A stretch of 38,960 nt of DNA, from positions 1 through 38,960 of the forward strand of contig CAIYJE010000078.1 in NCBI GenBank assembly GCA_903926465.1. Direction: 5' to 3'. Positions 8,011 to 15,831 of this stretch are shown piece by piece (positions within the stretch are counted from its first letter, which is position 1; every line of letters starts with the position of its first letter). The notes beneath the pieces were generated by a model. It was not told the origin of the DNA, ran no database searches, and was given only the letters and a program-made list of their open reading frames with translations. The translations under genes were made by a program, and so were the position numbers. Source of the DNA: an uncultured Planctomycetales bacterium. GTDB taxonomy: Bacteria > Planctomycetota > Planctomycetia > Isosphaerales > Isosphaeraceae.

Positions 8011-8413
8011 GTGAGTCTCTCCGGTTTGGGAGTCTGAACGATCGCACGGGCCTCAAGGCCCGCCACGCTCGCCGTTGTGCTCGAAGCAAATCGAGATCTA
8101 AAGTACACCTTATAAATGGGTTTATCATAGCCCCCAGGCCGAAACAAGGGGACAGACGCACAGATGGGAAAACCGGCTCCCCACAGGGTTTCTTCAGAAC
8201 CGGGATCAGCGCGTTCACGGCCATCGAGCCACGGCCGGTTTGGAAACGACCTCTCAAGCGTGTGGGCCATCCTCCCGGTTGCTTGGCCTACGCTCAAGCT
8301 GGCAACCCATGATAGAACTGTAGGTCGGCCAGCATTTGGGCCAAGCCGGGAACCGGGCTGAACCGATCGTCGATGACTGCAGCACCCCTCGAAGCCAAAA
8401 GGTCGATACCGCC
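8011..8413. other. 403-bp divergent intergenic region
   Basis: This lies between the minus-strand exported Cys protein and the plus-strand GNAT gene, so it should hold promoters for both. A small hairpin, CGGGCC-TCAA-GGCCCG, lies at 8047-8062, in the probable 5' leader of the minus-strand gene. An AT-rich patch at 8096-8130 contains, on the minus strand, TATGAT and TATAAG hexamers that could serve as -10 elements. No well-spaced -35 partner was found, so I do not call a promoter. Confidence 0.5.
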
Positions 8414-9202
8414 ATGGTCCCTCTAAGACCCGAGGGTCGGGTTCATGCTCTTGAGCAACTCAGCGATGTCGATTCACCCGAATTGCTGGCGGTCCGACAT
8501 GCTTTGATTTATGCGCGGCCCTCGCTGTGGGGCGATGACGCCTGGCGGCCCCGGAGCGTGGTGCTGCTCAGATCAGAACCGAGCGGACGAGGCAGTGAGG
8601 CGTTCGGACTGGGTGAGCCAGAGCCCGCCGTGCCCTGGCTGGTGGCCCGAACCCGGCGCGTGGGTGGGGCCCTGGTGGCCCCCGCGGCTTGGTCTCCCTG
8701 GATCGAGGTGGCCCTGGGCTCCACAGCCCTCCAAGCTTCTGAGATTGAGACCTGGCATGACCTGGGCCCACCACCCCGCCCAAAATCGCCGCAACCCGCC
8801 ATCACCGTCGAGCGTCTGACCGAACACCATCTCACCGGATTTCAGCGGGCCGCCCCAGACTGGGCTCTGCAGGGCTGGGGAGACTTCCAGGCCCTGTTGC
8901 GTCATGGTGCCATTTGGGGGGTCCCCCACCAGGGCGGCTTTGCCAGCCTAGCGTGGATTTATGATCAGACCGAGCAGTTTGACGCGGTGGGGCTGTTCAC
9001 CGTGCCCAGGTTCCGCCGGCTCGGCCTGGGCCGCGCCTGCGCCGCCCCCCTGATCGACCACATCCGCAGGGGTCGGAACAAACAGCCGCTGTGGTCAACG
9101 GCCGCCGGCAACGAGGTCTCCCGGCATCTCGCCCAGATCCTTGGCTTCACCCAAAGCACTACCCAGCCCCTGTGCCGATGGCCGGCTGCCAGCCAGGACT
9201 AA
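8414..9202 (+). CDS. GNAT family N-acetyltransferase
   Basis: The protein is 262 residues from ATG 8414. A TTG at 8336 would add 26 residues without family features. The C-terminal half carries the acetyl-CoA binding pattern of GNAT enzymes: VGLFTVPRFRRLGLGRACAA, where RRLGLGRA is the R/Q-x-x-G-x-G/A loop. It is preceded by a beta strand (GFASLAWIYDQTEQFDAV) and followed by STAAGNEVSRHLAQILGF, the usual motif B helix with Asn. The N-terminal half (about 140 residues) looks like a degenerate first GNAT or GCN5-like subdomain, as in the FR47/GNAT_acetyltr-type proteins. The substrate is unknown. It is the only plus-strand gene between 2.3 and 15.8 kb and is transcribed alone. A stem-loop overlaps its stop codon. 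Confidence 0.82.
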   Translation: MVPLRPEGRVHALEQLSDVDSPELLAVRHALIYARPSLWGDDAWRPRSVVLLRSEPSGRGSEAFGLGEPEPAVPWLVARTRRVGGALVAPAAWSPWIEVALGSTALQASEIETWHDLGPPPRPKSPQPAITVERLTEHHLTGFQRAAPDWALQGWGDFQALLRHGAIWGVPHQGGFASLAWIYDQTEQFDAVGLFTVPRFRRLGLGRACAAPLIDHIRRGRNKQPLWSTAAGNEVSRHLAQILGFTQSTTQPLCRWPAASQD

Positions 9203-9218
9203 CAGACTGGCCAGCCGG
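9182..9218. terminator. stem-loop in the convergent GNAT/ugd junction
   Basis: CCGGCTGCCAG (9182-9192) pairs with CTGGCCAGCCGG (9207-9218) with one bulged base. It spans the GNAT stop codon and sits directly after the stop of the opposing gene ending at 9237. As the only structure in a 34-bp convergent gap, it may serve both transcripts. Confidence 0.5.
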
Positions 9219-9236
9219 ACGGACGACAGCCAACAC

Positions 9237-10565
9237 TCAACCAGAGACGGGCGGAACCGGTGTCGCCACCCGACCGATCCCATCGTACACGAAGCCGAGT
9301 TCGGCAATTTCTTCAGGATCGTACAGGTTCCGGCCATCAAAGATGACCGGTTGCCGGAGCAGCCGCTTCATCACCGTGAAATCCGGGCTCCGGAACTCGT
9401 TCCACTCGGTGGCAATGGCCAGCGCATCGGCCCCTTCCAGGCAACCATACGGCCGGTCACAGTAAGAAATTTTGTCACCGTAGATCGCCTTCACGTTGGG
9501 CATCGCTTCCGGGTCATGCACCCGCACCTGCGCTCCCGCGGCCAGCAGCGAATCAATCAGCACCAAGGCTGGCGCTTCGCGGATGTCATCGGTCCTGGGC
9601 TTGAACGCCAGTCCCCAAATGGCCACCGTCTTATCCGCCAGGTTGCCCTGGAAATGGTTACGGATCTTCTGGAACAGCACATCCTTCTGCGCTTCGTTGA
9701 CCGCGTCTACGGCCTCCATCATCTTGCAAGACACACTCTTGCTCTGGGCCATGTGAACCACAGCGCGGATGTCTTTGGGGAAACAGCTTCCACCATAGCC
9801 AACCCCCGGAAACAGAAACGCAAACCCAATCCGCTGGTCGTGGCCAATACCACGCCGCACCTCATTGATATCAGCGCCATAGGCCTCGCACAGATTGGCC
9901 ATCTCATTGATGAAGCTGATCTTGGTGGCCAGCAAGCAGTTGGCCACGTATTTCGTCATCTCCGCACTTTCGGGAGTCATCACCAGAAACGGCCGATCGG
10001 TCCGCAAAAAGGGAGCATGCAGCCGGTGCAGGGCTTCAGCCACATCGGGATGCCGGACCCCCACCACCACCCGATCAGGTTTGTTGAAGTCGTCGAGGGC
10101 CGCCCCTTCCTTGAGAAACTCAGGGTTGTTGGCGACGTGGAATGGGAACTTCGCCAGCGGGGCCATCCGCCGAGCCACCTCGGCATTGGTCCCCACCGGA
10201 ACCGTACTCTTGATCACAATCGTCTTGGGCCCGTTCAGGCTCCGGGCAATCGCCTCACCCACCGCATACACGCCAGACAGGTCGGCCCCGCCGTCATCCC
10301 CCTGAGGCGTTCCCACCGCAATAAAAACCAGCTCGGCGTCCGCAATTCCTTCCGCCAGGTTGGTGGTGAACTTCAGGCGGTCTTCCCGAGCGTTCCGATG
10401 CACCAGTTCCGACAGACCAGGCTCGTAAATCGGGATCTCGCCCCGCATCAGTCTGGCAATCTTGGCTTCATCTTTATCAATGCAGACAACATCATTACCC
10501 CCCTCGGCAAAGCAGGTCCCACTCACCAGCCCCACGTAACCGGTTCCCACCACAGCGAGCTTCAC
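9237..10565 (-). CDS. ugd: UDP-glucose 6-dehydrogenase
   Basis: This enzyme oxidises UDP-glucose to UDP-glucuronate with two NAD+, supplying acidic sugars for polysaccharides. From GTG 10565 the protein is 442 residues, the normal length. The start is set by a strong GGGGAG ribosome binding site and by [15 protein letters not shown], the family's usual N-terminus with the GxGxxG NAD loop at residues 7-12. Further landmarks are [41 protein letters not shown], the helical central domain with [20 protein letters not shown], and [12 protein letters not shown] with catalytic Cys261. In the C-terminal domain [21 protein letters not shown] is visible. It is monocistronic or first in its unit, and no glycosyltransferase genes are nearby. 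An 11-bp-spaced direct repeat lies about 126 bp upstream. Confidence 0.97.
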   Translation of the reverse strand: MKLAVVGTGYVGLVSGTCFAEGGNDVVCIDKDEAKIARLMRGEIPIYEPGLSELVHRNAREDRLKFTTNLAEGIADAELVFIAVGTPQGDDGGADLSGVYAVGEAIARSLNGPKTIVIKSTVPVGTNAEVARRMAPLAKFPFHVANNPEFLKEGAALDDFNKPDRVVVGVRHPDVAEALHRLHAPFLRTDRPFLVMTPESAEMTKYVANCLLATKISFINEMANLCEAYGADINEVRRGIGHDQRIGFAFLFPGVGYGGSCFPKDIRAVVHMAQSKSVSCKMMEAVDAVNEAQKDVLFQKIRNHFQGNLADKTVAIWGLAFKPRTDDIREAPALVLIDSLLAAGAQVRVHDPEAMPNVKAIYGDKISYCDRPYGCLEGADALAIATEWNEFRSPDFTVMKRLLRQPVIFDGRNLYDPEEIAELGFVYDGIGRVATPVPPVSG

Positions 10566-10690
10566 GGCGCGGCTCTCCCCAAGTTCGACAACCAGCAGCA
10601 CAGGCGCAAGGGCCCAGGCAAGATCTCTATTGTCTGGAGTTGCAGGCCAAACCGACAAGCCCAGCCCTATCCAGGAGCGGATCAACGAAA

Positions 10691-10709
10691 CGTGAAACCT
10701 TCGTGAAAC
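10691..10709 (-). promoter_or_regulatory. direct repeat upstream of ugd
   Basis: On the minus strand GTTTCACG occurs twice (complements at 10691-10698 and 10702-10709), with an 11-bp centre-to-centre distance, one DNA turn. It lies 126-144 bp upstream of the ugd start and 77 bp after the preceding gene's stop. The layout fits a dimeric regulator site, but no regulator family is recognised. Confidence 0.25.
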
Positions 10710-10785
10710 GCCACACCCAGGGCACATAACCCCCAAAACCTCACCCGTGCGCCAAAAAAACTGATATGAAAACGGGTCCCAGCAC

Positions 10786-11427
10786 TCAGCCGGCCCCCGT
10801 CACTTGCTCGATCTCCGCCACCATCGCCCGGCGAACGCCGTCGGCACCTTCACTCTCAATCCTGGTCAGCCAGCCGGCACCCGCCCAGCGTTTGAACAGA
10901 CCGGCTCTCAACGCGGGGTCGGCCACTCGGGCCAGCACCAGCGGGCGCAGCTCGGCCAGCACGGTTGCCAGTACCCCAAAGCCGGGCCCAAGCGCAAGGG
11001 CGGCACGGGTGCGGGCCAGGGCCGCCAGGCTTGGGCTGGCACCACTGGTGGAAACCGCCAATTGCACGGGCCCATCTTGCCAGAGGGCAGGAACCCTGAG
11101 CGTGCCTTGGCAGGGGTCACTCGCCGAGTTGACCCACAGGCCAAGCCGGCGGGCATCTTCGACCACCCGGCGGTTGATCTCTGGCGGGGCGGCCGCAAAC
11201 ACCAGGCGAGCCCCCCCCAGCTGGCTCGCCTCGTAAGCCGCTTCCACGACTTCCACAGAACTCGCCAACGTCGCCGCATACGCCCGGTCCACGGGACCTG
11301 GTTCCACCACCCGGACCAACGCACCGGCCTCGACCAGAAGGCCCAATCGCCGTTTTCCAACCACGCCCAGGCCCACCAGCACCACCGGGCAATGACTCAG
11401 TTCAAGTTCCAGAAGCAGGGGAGGCAT
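10786..11427 (-). CDS. precorrin-2 dehydrogenase / sirohydrochlorin ferrochelatase
   Basis: This NAD-dependent enzyme (CysG N-terminal or Met8 type) converts precorrin-2 to sirohydrochlorin in sirohaem synthesis; many members also insert iron. From ATG 11427 the protein has 213 residues, typical for the stand-alone form. The sequence shows the N-terminal Rossmann loop [13 protein letters not shown] (GxGxxG at residues 19-24), [20 protein letters not shown] in place of the usual AATND segment, and WVNSASDP with the conserved Asp. [14 protein letters not shown] corresponds to the family's STGGxSPxLAxxxR. Its start lies 17 bp after the stop of the glycosidase-like gene, so it is likely co-transcribed with it. 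No uroporphyrinogen methyltransferase (CysG C-terminal part) is fused or adjacent. Confidence 0.9.
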   Translation of the reverse strand: MPPLLLELELSHCPVVLVGLGVVGKRRLGLLVEAGALVRVVEPGPVDRAYAATLASSVEVVEAAYEASQLGGARLVFAAAPPEINRRVVEDARRLGLWVNSASDPCQGTLRVPALWQDGPVQLAVSTSGASPSLAALARTRAALALGPGFGVLATVLAELRPLVLARVADPALRAGLFKRWAGAGWLTRIESEGADGVRRAMVAEIEQVTGAG

Positions 11428-11444
11428 GGCGTTGGTCTTTCCAC

Positions 11445-13583
11445 TCAACGAGGGCGCGGAAGCGGAACGGTTTCTCCAGCCTTGCACCGGACCGTGATGG
11501 GTACGGCCGCTCCATCCACACGCACCTGCAAGGTGGTGCCATTGGCCGGGGCACGACGGGTCGAAACGTAAATCGCGGTTGGCGTGGCTTCCAGGTCCAG
11601 CACCACATCTTGCACAGCCACCCGGGTAACGGCCAGGGAAGGCCAGCCGGTTGGCAATTGGGGCGCAATCGCAAACCCGCCCGGTTCGGGCTCAAACCCC
11701 AGAAAGCCGTCCAGCACGACCTGGGGCACGAGCAAGCTCTCAAAAAACTCGGCGTCCAGGCCCAAGCCGCCAGGCGGACCGCCCCCTTGCAACGTGCCGC
11801 GGTCTGGCTTGCGGTAATACGCGCGATAGCCCCCTTCGGCCTGAACCTCATCAAACCAGGCAAGAATCTCAGAGAGGCGGGTCCAGGCGTCGTTGGGACC
11901 CAGGGTCCTGAGCCTGGCCATCAGGTCAAAGTAGCTGAAACCAAGCACAGCGCCTCCATCCTGAACCTGATTCCCCCAGGGGATGGTTTCCGGTCCCGAC
12001 CAGACCCAGCAATAAATCGACGTGTTCCGCACCGTGGTGGCCCGCGGCGCGAACCGCCAGTGGTACAGGTCGGCACCCTGAGAGGTATCGGTGGCCACCT
12101 CACGCCGGCCACTCAGCCAGTCAAGGATCGAGCGGGCCTGATCGGCCTGGGCAAATCCATAGGTAATCGCCTCGGTGTTCAGGGTGGTGAACCCAAAGTC
12201 ATGGGCCTGCCCATCACCGTCAATCCAGCCCACAAACCGACCGGTTGCCTGGTTCCAGAACCGGCGTCCGCCCTCCCGCCGCATCAACTCCGCCAGATCA
12301 TCCAGTTGCTGAGCAGGGCAAGGGTTGGGGCCATCGAGAATCCCCCATTCTGGATGAGCGGCCACCGCCCGATCCAGGGCGGCCAGTTGCCTGAGCGCAT
12401 GAAACAGATAAAGCGTAGCCTGAAAATCACGCGCACCAAATGGAAGCAGGTCCCAGTAGTTGTTGCCAACGCCCCGGCCATACAGCAGCGTGGCTTTGCC
12501 GCCGTCGGGTCGAACCAGGCCTGTGCGGCCATCGTGCCCGACCCAGGGCACAACCACCATCCCCTGCTTCTTGACGTCAAACTCGTACAAGGCAAACTGC
12601 AAGGCCGTGCGCATCCGCGCGGTATTCGCCTTCAGAAATTCCAGATCGGTGGTGATCTTGAAGTAGTCACAGCAGGCGGTCAGATACAACGCGTTGTTGA
12701 TGGGATGGCGGGTGTCGATGGCGGTGATCAAGGACTTGAGCACAAGGGTGGCTGCAGGCGCGGCCTCAATGCGCAACCGCAGGCGGGTGAGCGTGCCCCG
12801 GGCCTCTGGGTGGCGATACAGCGGAATGTTCAGGTATTGCATGGCTGCGCCCGGGTGGGCCAGCTCCATCCGGCGGCTGGGGTGAAATTCGGGGTCGCGG
12901 CTGGTGGCCCATTCCAGATAAATGCGTGCTGAGGGGTGCAGATCTCTGGCCAACCACTCCAGCCGAACGAACGGCCAGACCTCGGGCGGAACCTCGCAGG
13001 GGGGCGTGGTCAGCAAGGCCTCGGGGGCAACCACCTGAAAGGTCGCGCCCACGGCGGGGTCGATGGGATGAGAGTCCAGGCCCTGAACGTCCCAGCCGTT
13101 CAGGCTGGTGGTGTGCGGAATGCCAAGCTGCACAGCGTAGTCGTCTCCCTCCAGCGAGAAGTGCCAGCCAATGCCGCGTGACTGGGCCCAGGTAGGGAAC
13201 GGCCAGCCATCACTGTGAGCCAACCCGCGGTGCTGCTGGGTGGCCACGTACCCCTCGGCGTCGATTTTCCGGTTCAGCAGCGAGTCTCGATAGTAGCTCC
13301 GCATGGACTCGGCCGATTCCTGGCCAGCCGGGCCCACCGCTTCCCACAGTGAGGCGCGGGGAATCCAGCCATCCCACAAGGTCGTCTGGATGCGCGGTCC
13401 ATAGTGCAAGCGCAGCAGAGACTCCAGGCTGTGCATTGCCGGCTGAGAACCGGGAACCCGGAAGCTCGGAAATTCGTCTTCTGCCCGCGTTGCGCTGGTG
13501 CACAGGGCCAACCAGGTGAACCAGAGGGCCGGTAACGCCCGGAAGCGGTTTGCCCGCCGTGGTAGTTGGAACGTGGCCGTCAT
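11445..13583 (-). CDS. exported alpha/alpha-barrel glycoside hydrolase-like protein
   Basis: The protein is 712 residues from ATG 13583. A TTG two codons earlier is less likely. A signal peptide (ALPALWFTWLALCTSATRA) precedes the mature ED start. The central and C-terminal parts look like the six-hairpin glycosidase fold of MGH1/trehalase/GH63-type proteins: TLWDGWIPRASLWEA near the N-terminus, YDFFKIT-like YFKITTDLEFLKANTARMRTA, GRGVGNNYWDLLPFGARDF, FWNQATGRFVGWID, and AEFFESLLVPQVVLDGFLGF close to the end. A C-terminal beta region (LAVTRVAVQDVVLDLEATPTA) is of the sort that follows such barrels. The protein is probably periplasmic and acts on a glycan, but family and substrate cannot be fixed from sequence. 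It lies 61 bp downstream of the multihaem cytochrome gene and 17 bp upstream of the sirohaem gene, a likely operon of unlike functions. Confidence 0.75.
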   Translation of the reverse strand: MTATFQLPRRANRFRALPALWFTWLALCTSATRAEDEFPSFRVPGSQPAMHSLESLLRLHYGPRIQTTLWDGWIPRASLWEAVGPAGQESAESMRSYYRDSLLNRKIDAEGYVATQQHRGLAHSDGWPFPTWAQSRGIGWHFSLEGDDYAVQLGIPHTTSLNGWDVQGLDSHPIDPAVGATFQVVAPEALLTTPPCEVPPEVWPFVRLEWLARDLHPSARIYLEWATSRDPEFHPSRRMELAHPGAAMQYLNIPLYRHPEARGTLTRLRLRIEAAPAATLVLKSLITAIDTRHPINNALYLTACCDYFKITTDLEFLKANTARMRTALQFALYEFDVKKQGMVVVPWVGHDGRTGLVRPDGGKATLLYGRGVGNNYWDLLPFGARDFQATLYLFHALRQLAALDRAVAAHPEWGILDGPNPCPAQQLDDLAELMRREGGRRFWNQATGRFVGWIDGDGQAHDFGFTTLNTEAITYGFAQADQARSILDWLSGRREVATDTSQGADLYHWRFAPRATTVRNTSIYCWVWSGPETIPWGNQVQDGGAVLGFSYFDLMARLRTLGPNDAWTRLSEILAWFDEVQAEGGYRAYYRKPDRGTLQGGGPPGGLGLDAEFFESLLVPQVVLDGFLGFEPEPGGFAIAPQLPTGWPSLAVTRVAVQDVVLDLEATPTAIYVSTRRAPANGTTLQVRVDGAAVPITVRCKAGETVPLPRPR

Positions 13584-13644
13584 GGTCAATCAATCCTGGC
13601 GCCCAGGCTCAAGGCTGGAGTTTGAGTTCGGTTCAACCCCACAC

Positions 13645-15567
13645 TCACTCGGCCGGTAGCGCGCCGGTTGGGGTGGGATGGACCCTGATAAAATGGTCGG
13701 TGAATTTCGTATGCGGTAGCGCGTCTTTACGTGTAGGCATGTGGCACTCAATGCAGCCATCGCTGGGATTGATCGGGCAGGGCTTCCGGATCACCGAATC
13801 GGCAAGCTCGATTGGCCGGGCCCCATCGCCGGCCAGGTGCTTGGTGGCGGGGGCGTTCGTTGCGGCGTGGCAGGTCAGGCACTTTTGCACGTAATAGGCG
13901 GGATCGGTCTGGGCATCGCGATGCGGGTCATGGCAAGAGAGGCAACTGAGTGCCCCCTGGCTCTGGGTAGCGCACCGGCTCCAGGTCAGGGTGGTGGCCT
14001 GAAATCGGATCGAGGCCGGATCATCGCGCCGGACATCGACCCCCCGGGGGCTATGACAGCGGGCGCACAGTTCCAGGGTTTGCTGGCTGGACGCCAGATG
14101 GGGGCGGGCAATCGCCAGGTCGGAAAACGCAGGGGCCGCGTTCATTGCCTTCACATGATTCGAGGCCGGCCCGTGGCAACGCTCACAACCAATCCCCAGA
14201 TCCAGCCCAGCCGGCGCACGCTGCTCTTGCGCAGCCCGGGCATTGGTGGTGTGGCAATCAAAACAGCGCCTCACCCCGTCTTCGGTCAGGGCACGGCCCA
14301 GAAAACAGGCCGGATCATTGCCTGGGCAGTCGGCGGGCGGCTTCTGGCCGGTGGTCATGTCCCAGCCCTTGTGATCGTGGTAATAAGAAAGCCGCAGCTC
14401 TCGAAAGTTCCCAGCCGGATCTCGGCCAACCGGCGTGGCCCCGCGGTCTCCCGAGCCAAACCCGAACTCGGCCCGAAGCATGGCCTGCCTGGATCCCACC
14501 TCGCTCGTCAGCCGCAGGCCGTCGGCGGCACGCTCAACCAAGTAACTCACGCCCGGCACCTGGGTATCGGCCACGGGTGCCGTAGTGGTGGGCAAAGCCA
14601 GCAGCCCGGACGCGGTCTGAAAGGTTTGCGCATGGTGGCTGGCCTGCTGCGCCCTGGTAATTTCCTTATGACACTCTGCACAGGCGGCCGCTCCGCTGTA
14701 GGGGGCCGGCTCTGGGTCCATGGGTTTGAGCGCAAATGGAGCCGCCTGGGCCAGGGAACTGCCGGCCGCCGATAGGTTGCCGAGCTGGAGCCAGGCCCGG
14801 CTCAGCAGCCAGTTCGCCTCGGGCGAGGCCCCACCTCCATTGGCACCCCCCAGAATCTGCCGGGCTCGGTCGGCCTGGCCAGACGCCAGTAATGCACGCG
14901 CCAGCCGGGTTTCAAGCTCGGCCTGACTCATCCCCACCGGGTTGCCCCCTGCGCTCAGAACCTGCTCATACGCCAGGGCCGCCTGTTCCGGGTTAGACTC
15001 GGCGTCGGCAATTTGAGCCCTGAGCAGCCACCCTTTGGCCGACCATTTCGGCACCTGGCAAAGCTGTTCGGCCAGTGGCCTGGCCTCGGCCAGCCGGTCA
15101 CTGGCGGCCCAGAGCCGGGCCCGCAGATACAGCGCGTGCGGATGTTCGGGGCCCAGGCTCAGCCCCTCTTCCAGCAACCTGAGCGCAGAATCACTCTCTC
15201 CGGTCCCCATCAAGAACTCGGCGAGCAAGGCCCGGTCTTCGGACAGCATCCCCCCCGCGCCCAGGCGTTCATAAATTCCTTGAGCCACATCCATACGCCC
15301 GAGCTGAATCGAGGCTCGCGCCAGGGCACGCAACGCATCGCGATCGTCGGGGACCTCGCGAAGCCGACGTCTGGCCAGTTCGGCCACGCGCCGCCAGTCG
15401 CCTTGGTCGGCCGCCTGCTGAGCTTCAGAAATCGGGGCCGTGGCATTCTGGCCACAACCAGACAATCCGGTCATTCCGGCCACAACCAGCAGAACGAGCA
15501 GGCTCATCAGCAGGGCCGCAACGGCCAGTCGTCGGTCCGTGGGCGGGCCGCCAGGGGGGCTCGACAT
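13645..15567 (-). CDS. TPR-containing seven-haem c-type cytochrome lipoprotein
   Basis: The protein is 640 residues from ATG 15567. GAGAAA about 8 nt upstream supports this start over a GTG five codons earlier. A hydrophobic segment (VAALLMSLLVLLVVAGMTGL) ends in the lipobox LSGC with Cys38. Residues about 45-275 are helical tetratricopeptide repeats (GDWRRVAELARRRLREVPDD, PHALYLRARLWAASDRLAEA). The C-terminal half holds seven CxxCH motifs: CAECH 296-300, CFDCH 435-439, CERCH 461-465, CARCH 501-505, CLSCH 542-546, CLTCH 563-567, CIECH 605-609. Spacing and the NHVKAM and HDPH segments recall cytochrome c554/NrfB-like electron carriers common in planctomycetes. It is likely membrane-anchored at the periplasmic face, with the TPRs docking partners. 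It heads the unit with the glycosidase-like and sirohaem genes. Confidence 0.92.
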   Translation of the reverse strand: MSSPPGGPPTDRRLAVAALLMSLLVLLVVAGMTGLSGCGQNATAPISEAQQAADQGDWRRVAELARRRLREVPDDRDALRALARASIQLGRMDVAQGIYERLGAGGMLSEDRALLAEFLMGTGESDSALRLLEEGLSLGPEHPHALYLRARLWAASDRLAEARPLAEQLCQVPKWSAKGWLLRAQIADAESNPEQAALAYEQVLSAGGNPVGMSQAELETRLARALLASGQADRARQILGGANGGGASPEANWLLSRAWLQLGNLSAAGSSLAQAAPFALKPMDPEPAPYSGAAACAECHKEITRAQQASHHAQTFQTASGLLALPTTTAPVADTQVPGVSYLVERAADGLRLTSEVGSRQAMLRAEFGFGSGDRGATPVGRDPAGNFRELRLSYYHDHKGWDMTTGQKPPADCPGNDPACFLGRALTEDGVRRCFDCHTTNARAAQEQRAPAGLDLGIGCERCHGPASNHVKAMNAAPAFSDLAIARPHLASSQQTLELCARCHSPRGVDVRRDDPASIRFQATTLTWSRCATQSQGALSCLSCHDPHRDAQTDPAYYVQKCLTCHAATNAPATKHLAGDGARPIELADSVIRKPCPINPSDGCIECHMPTRKDALPHTKFTDHFIRVHPTPTGALPAE

Positions 15568-15685
15568 GATTTTTTCTCGCACTGGGGCCGGGTCCAGACG
15601 TATTCTTGGATGAAAGGTCCAGGAGTGTCAAACCAAAGCAGCCCCGGACCGCCCCCCACCATTGCCAACCAAACGCTCCTCACAT

Positions 15686-15726
15686 GAACTTTTCCCTACC
15701 AGCCGTCTGGTGCCTGGGGAAAGTTC
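15686..15726. promoter_or_regulatory. interrupted dyad in the divergent cytochrome/LEPR-protein promoter region
   Basis: Positions 15686-15696 and 15716-15726 are complementary except for one mismatch (11-nt arms). The interior contains ACCAG/CTGGT as a second dyad. It lies between two divergent starts (15567 minus, 15832 plus) and no gene ends here, so it is unlikely to be a terminator. It could be an operator or a 5' leader structure. Function is not established. Confidence 0.35.
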
Positions 15727-15831
15727 CAAGAGCCCGCCCGCATCCGTCGATCTCCTGTAGAGGATGAACCGCACGATTCGTTCCCCACGGGCTTTCACTC
15801 TGGCTTCCACGCTTGCCTCCGGAAGACCACC

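Noticed and set aside
8093-8130. TATAAG/TATGAT hexamers as sigma70 promoter for the exported Cys protein
   Set aside because: No -35 element was found at 16-18 bp, and such hexamers occur by chance in an AT-rich patch.
9141-10706. 521-codon plus-strand open frame opposite ugd
   Set aside because: It is fully antisense to an unmistakable UDP-glucose dehydrogenase, and the His/Arg/Pro-rich translation shows no domain.
11610-12932. 440-codon plus-strand open frame opposite the glycosidase-like gene
   Set aside because: It is the complement of a real coding frame, with no signal or motif of its own.
13741-14775. 344-codon plus-strand open frame opposite the multihaem cytochrome
   Set aside because: The minus strand carries seven CxxCH motifs in one frame, so the plus-strand frame is a shadow.
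9237-15567. Exopolysaccharide gene cluster around ugd
   Set aside because: No glycosyltransferase, flippase or polymerase gene is nearby, and ugd is bounded by a hairpin and a 220-bp gap.
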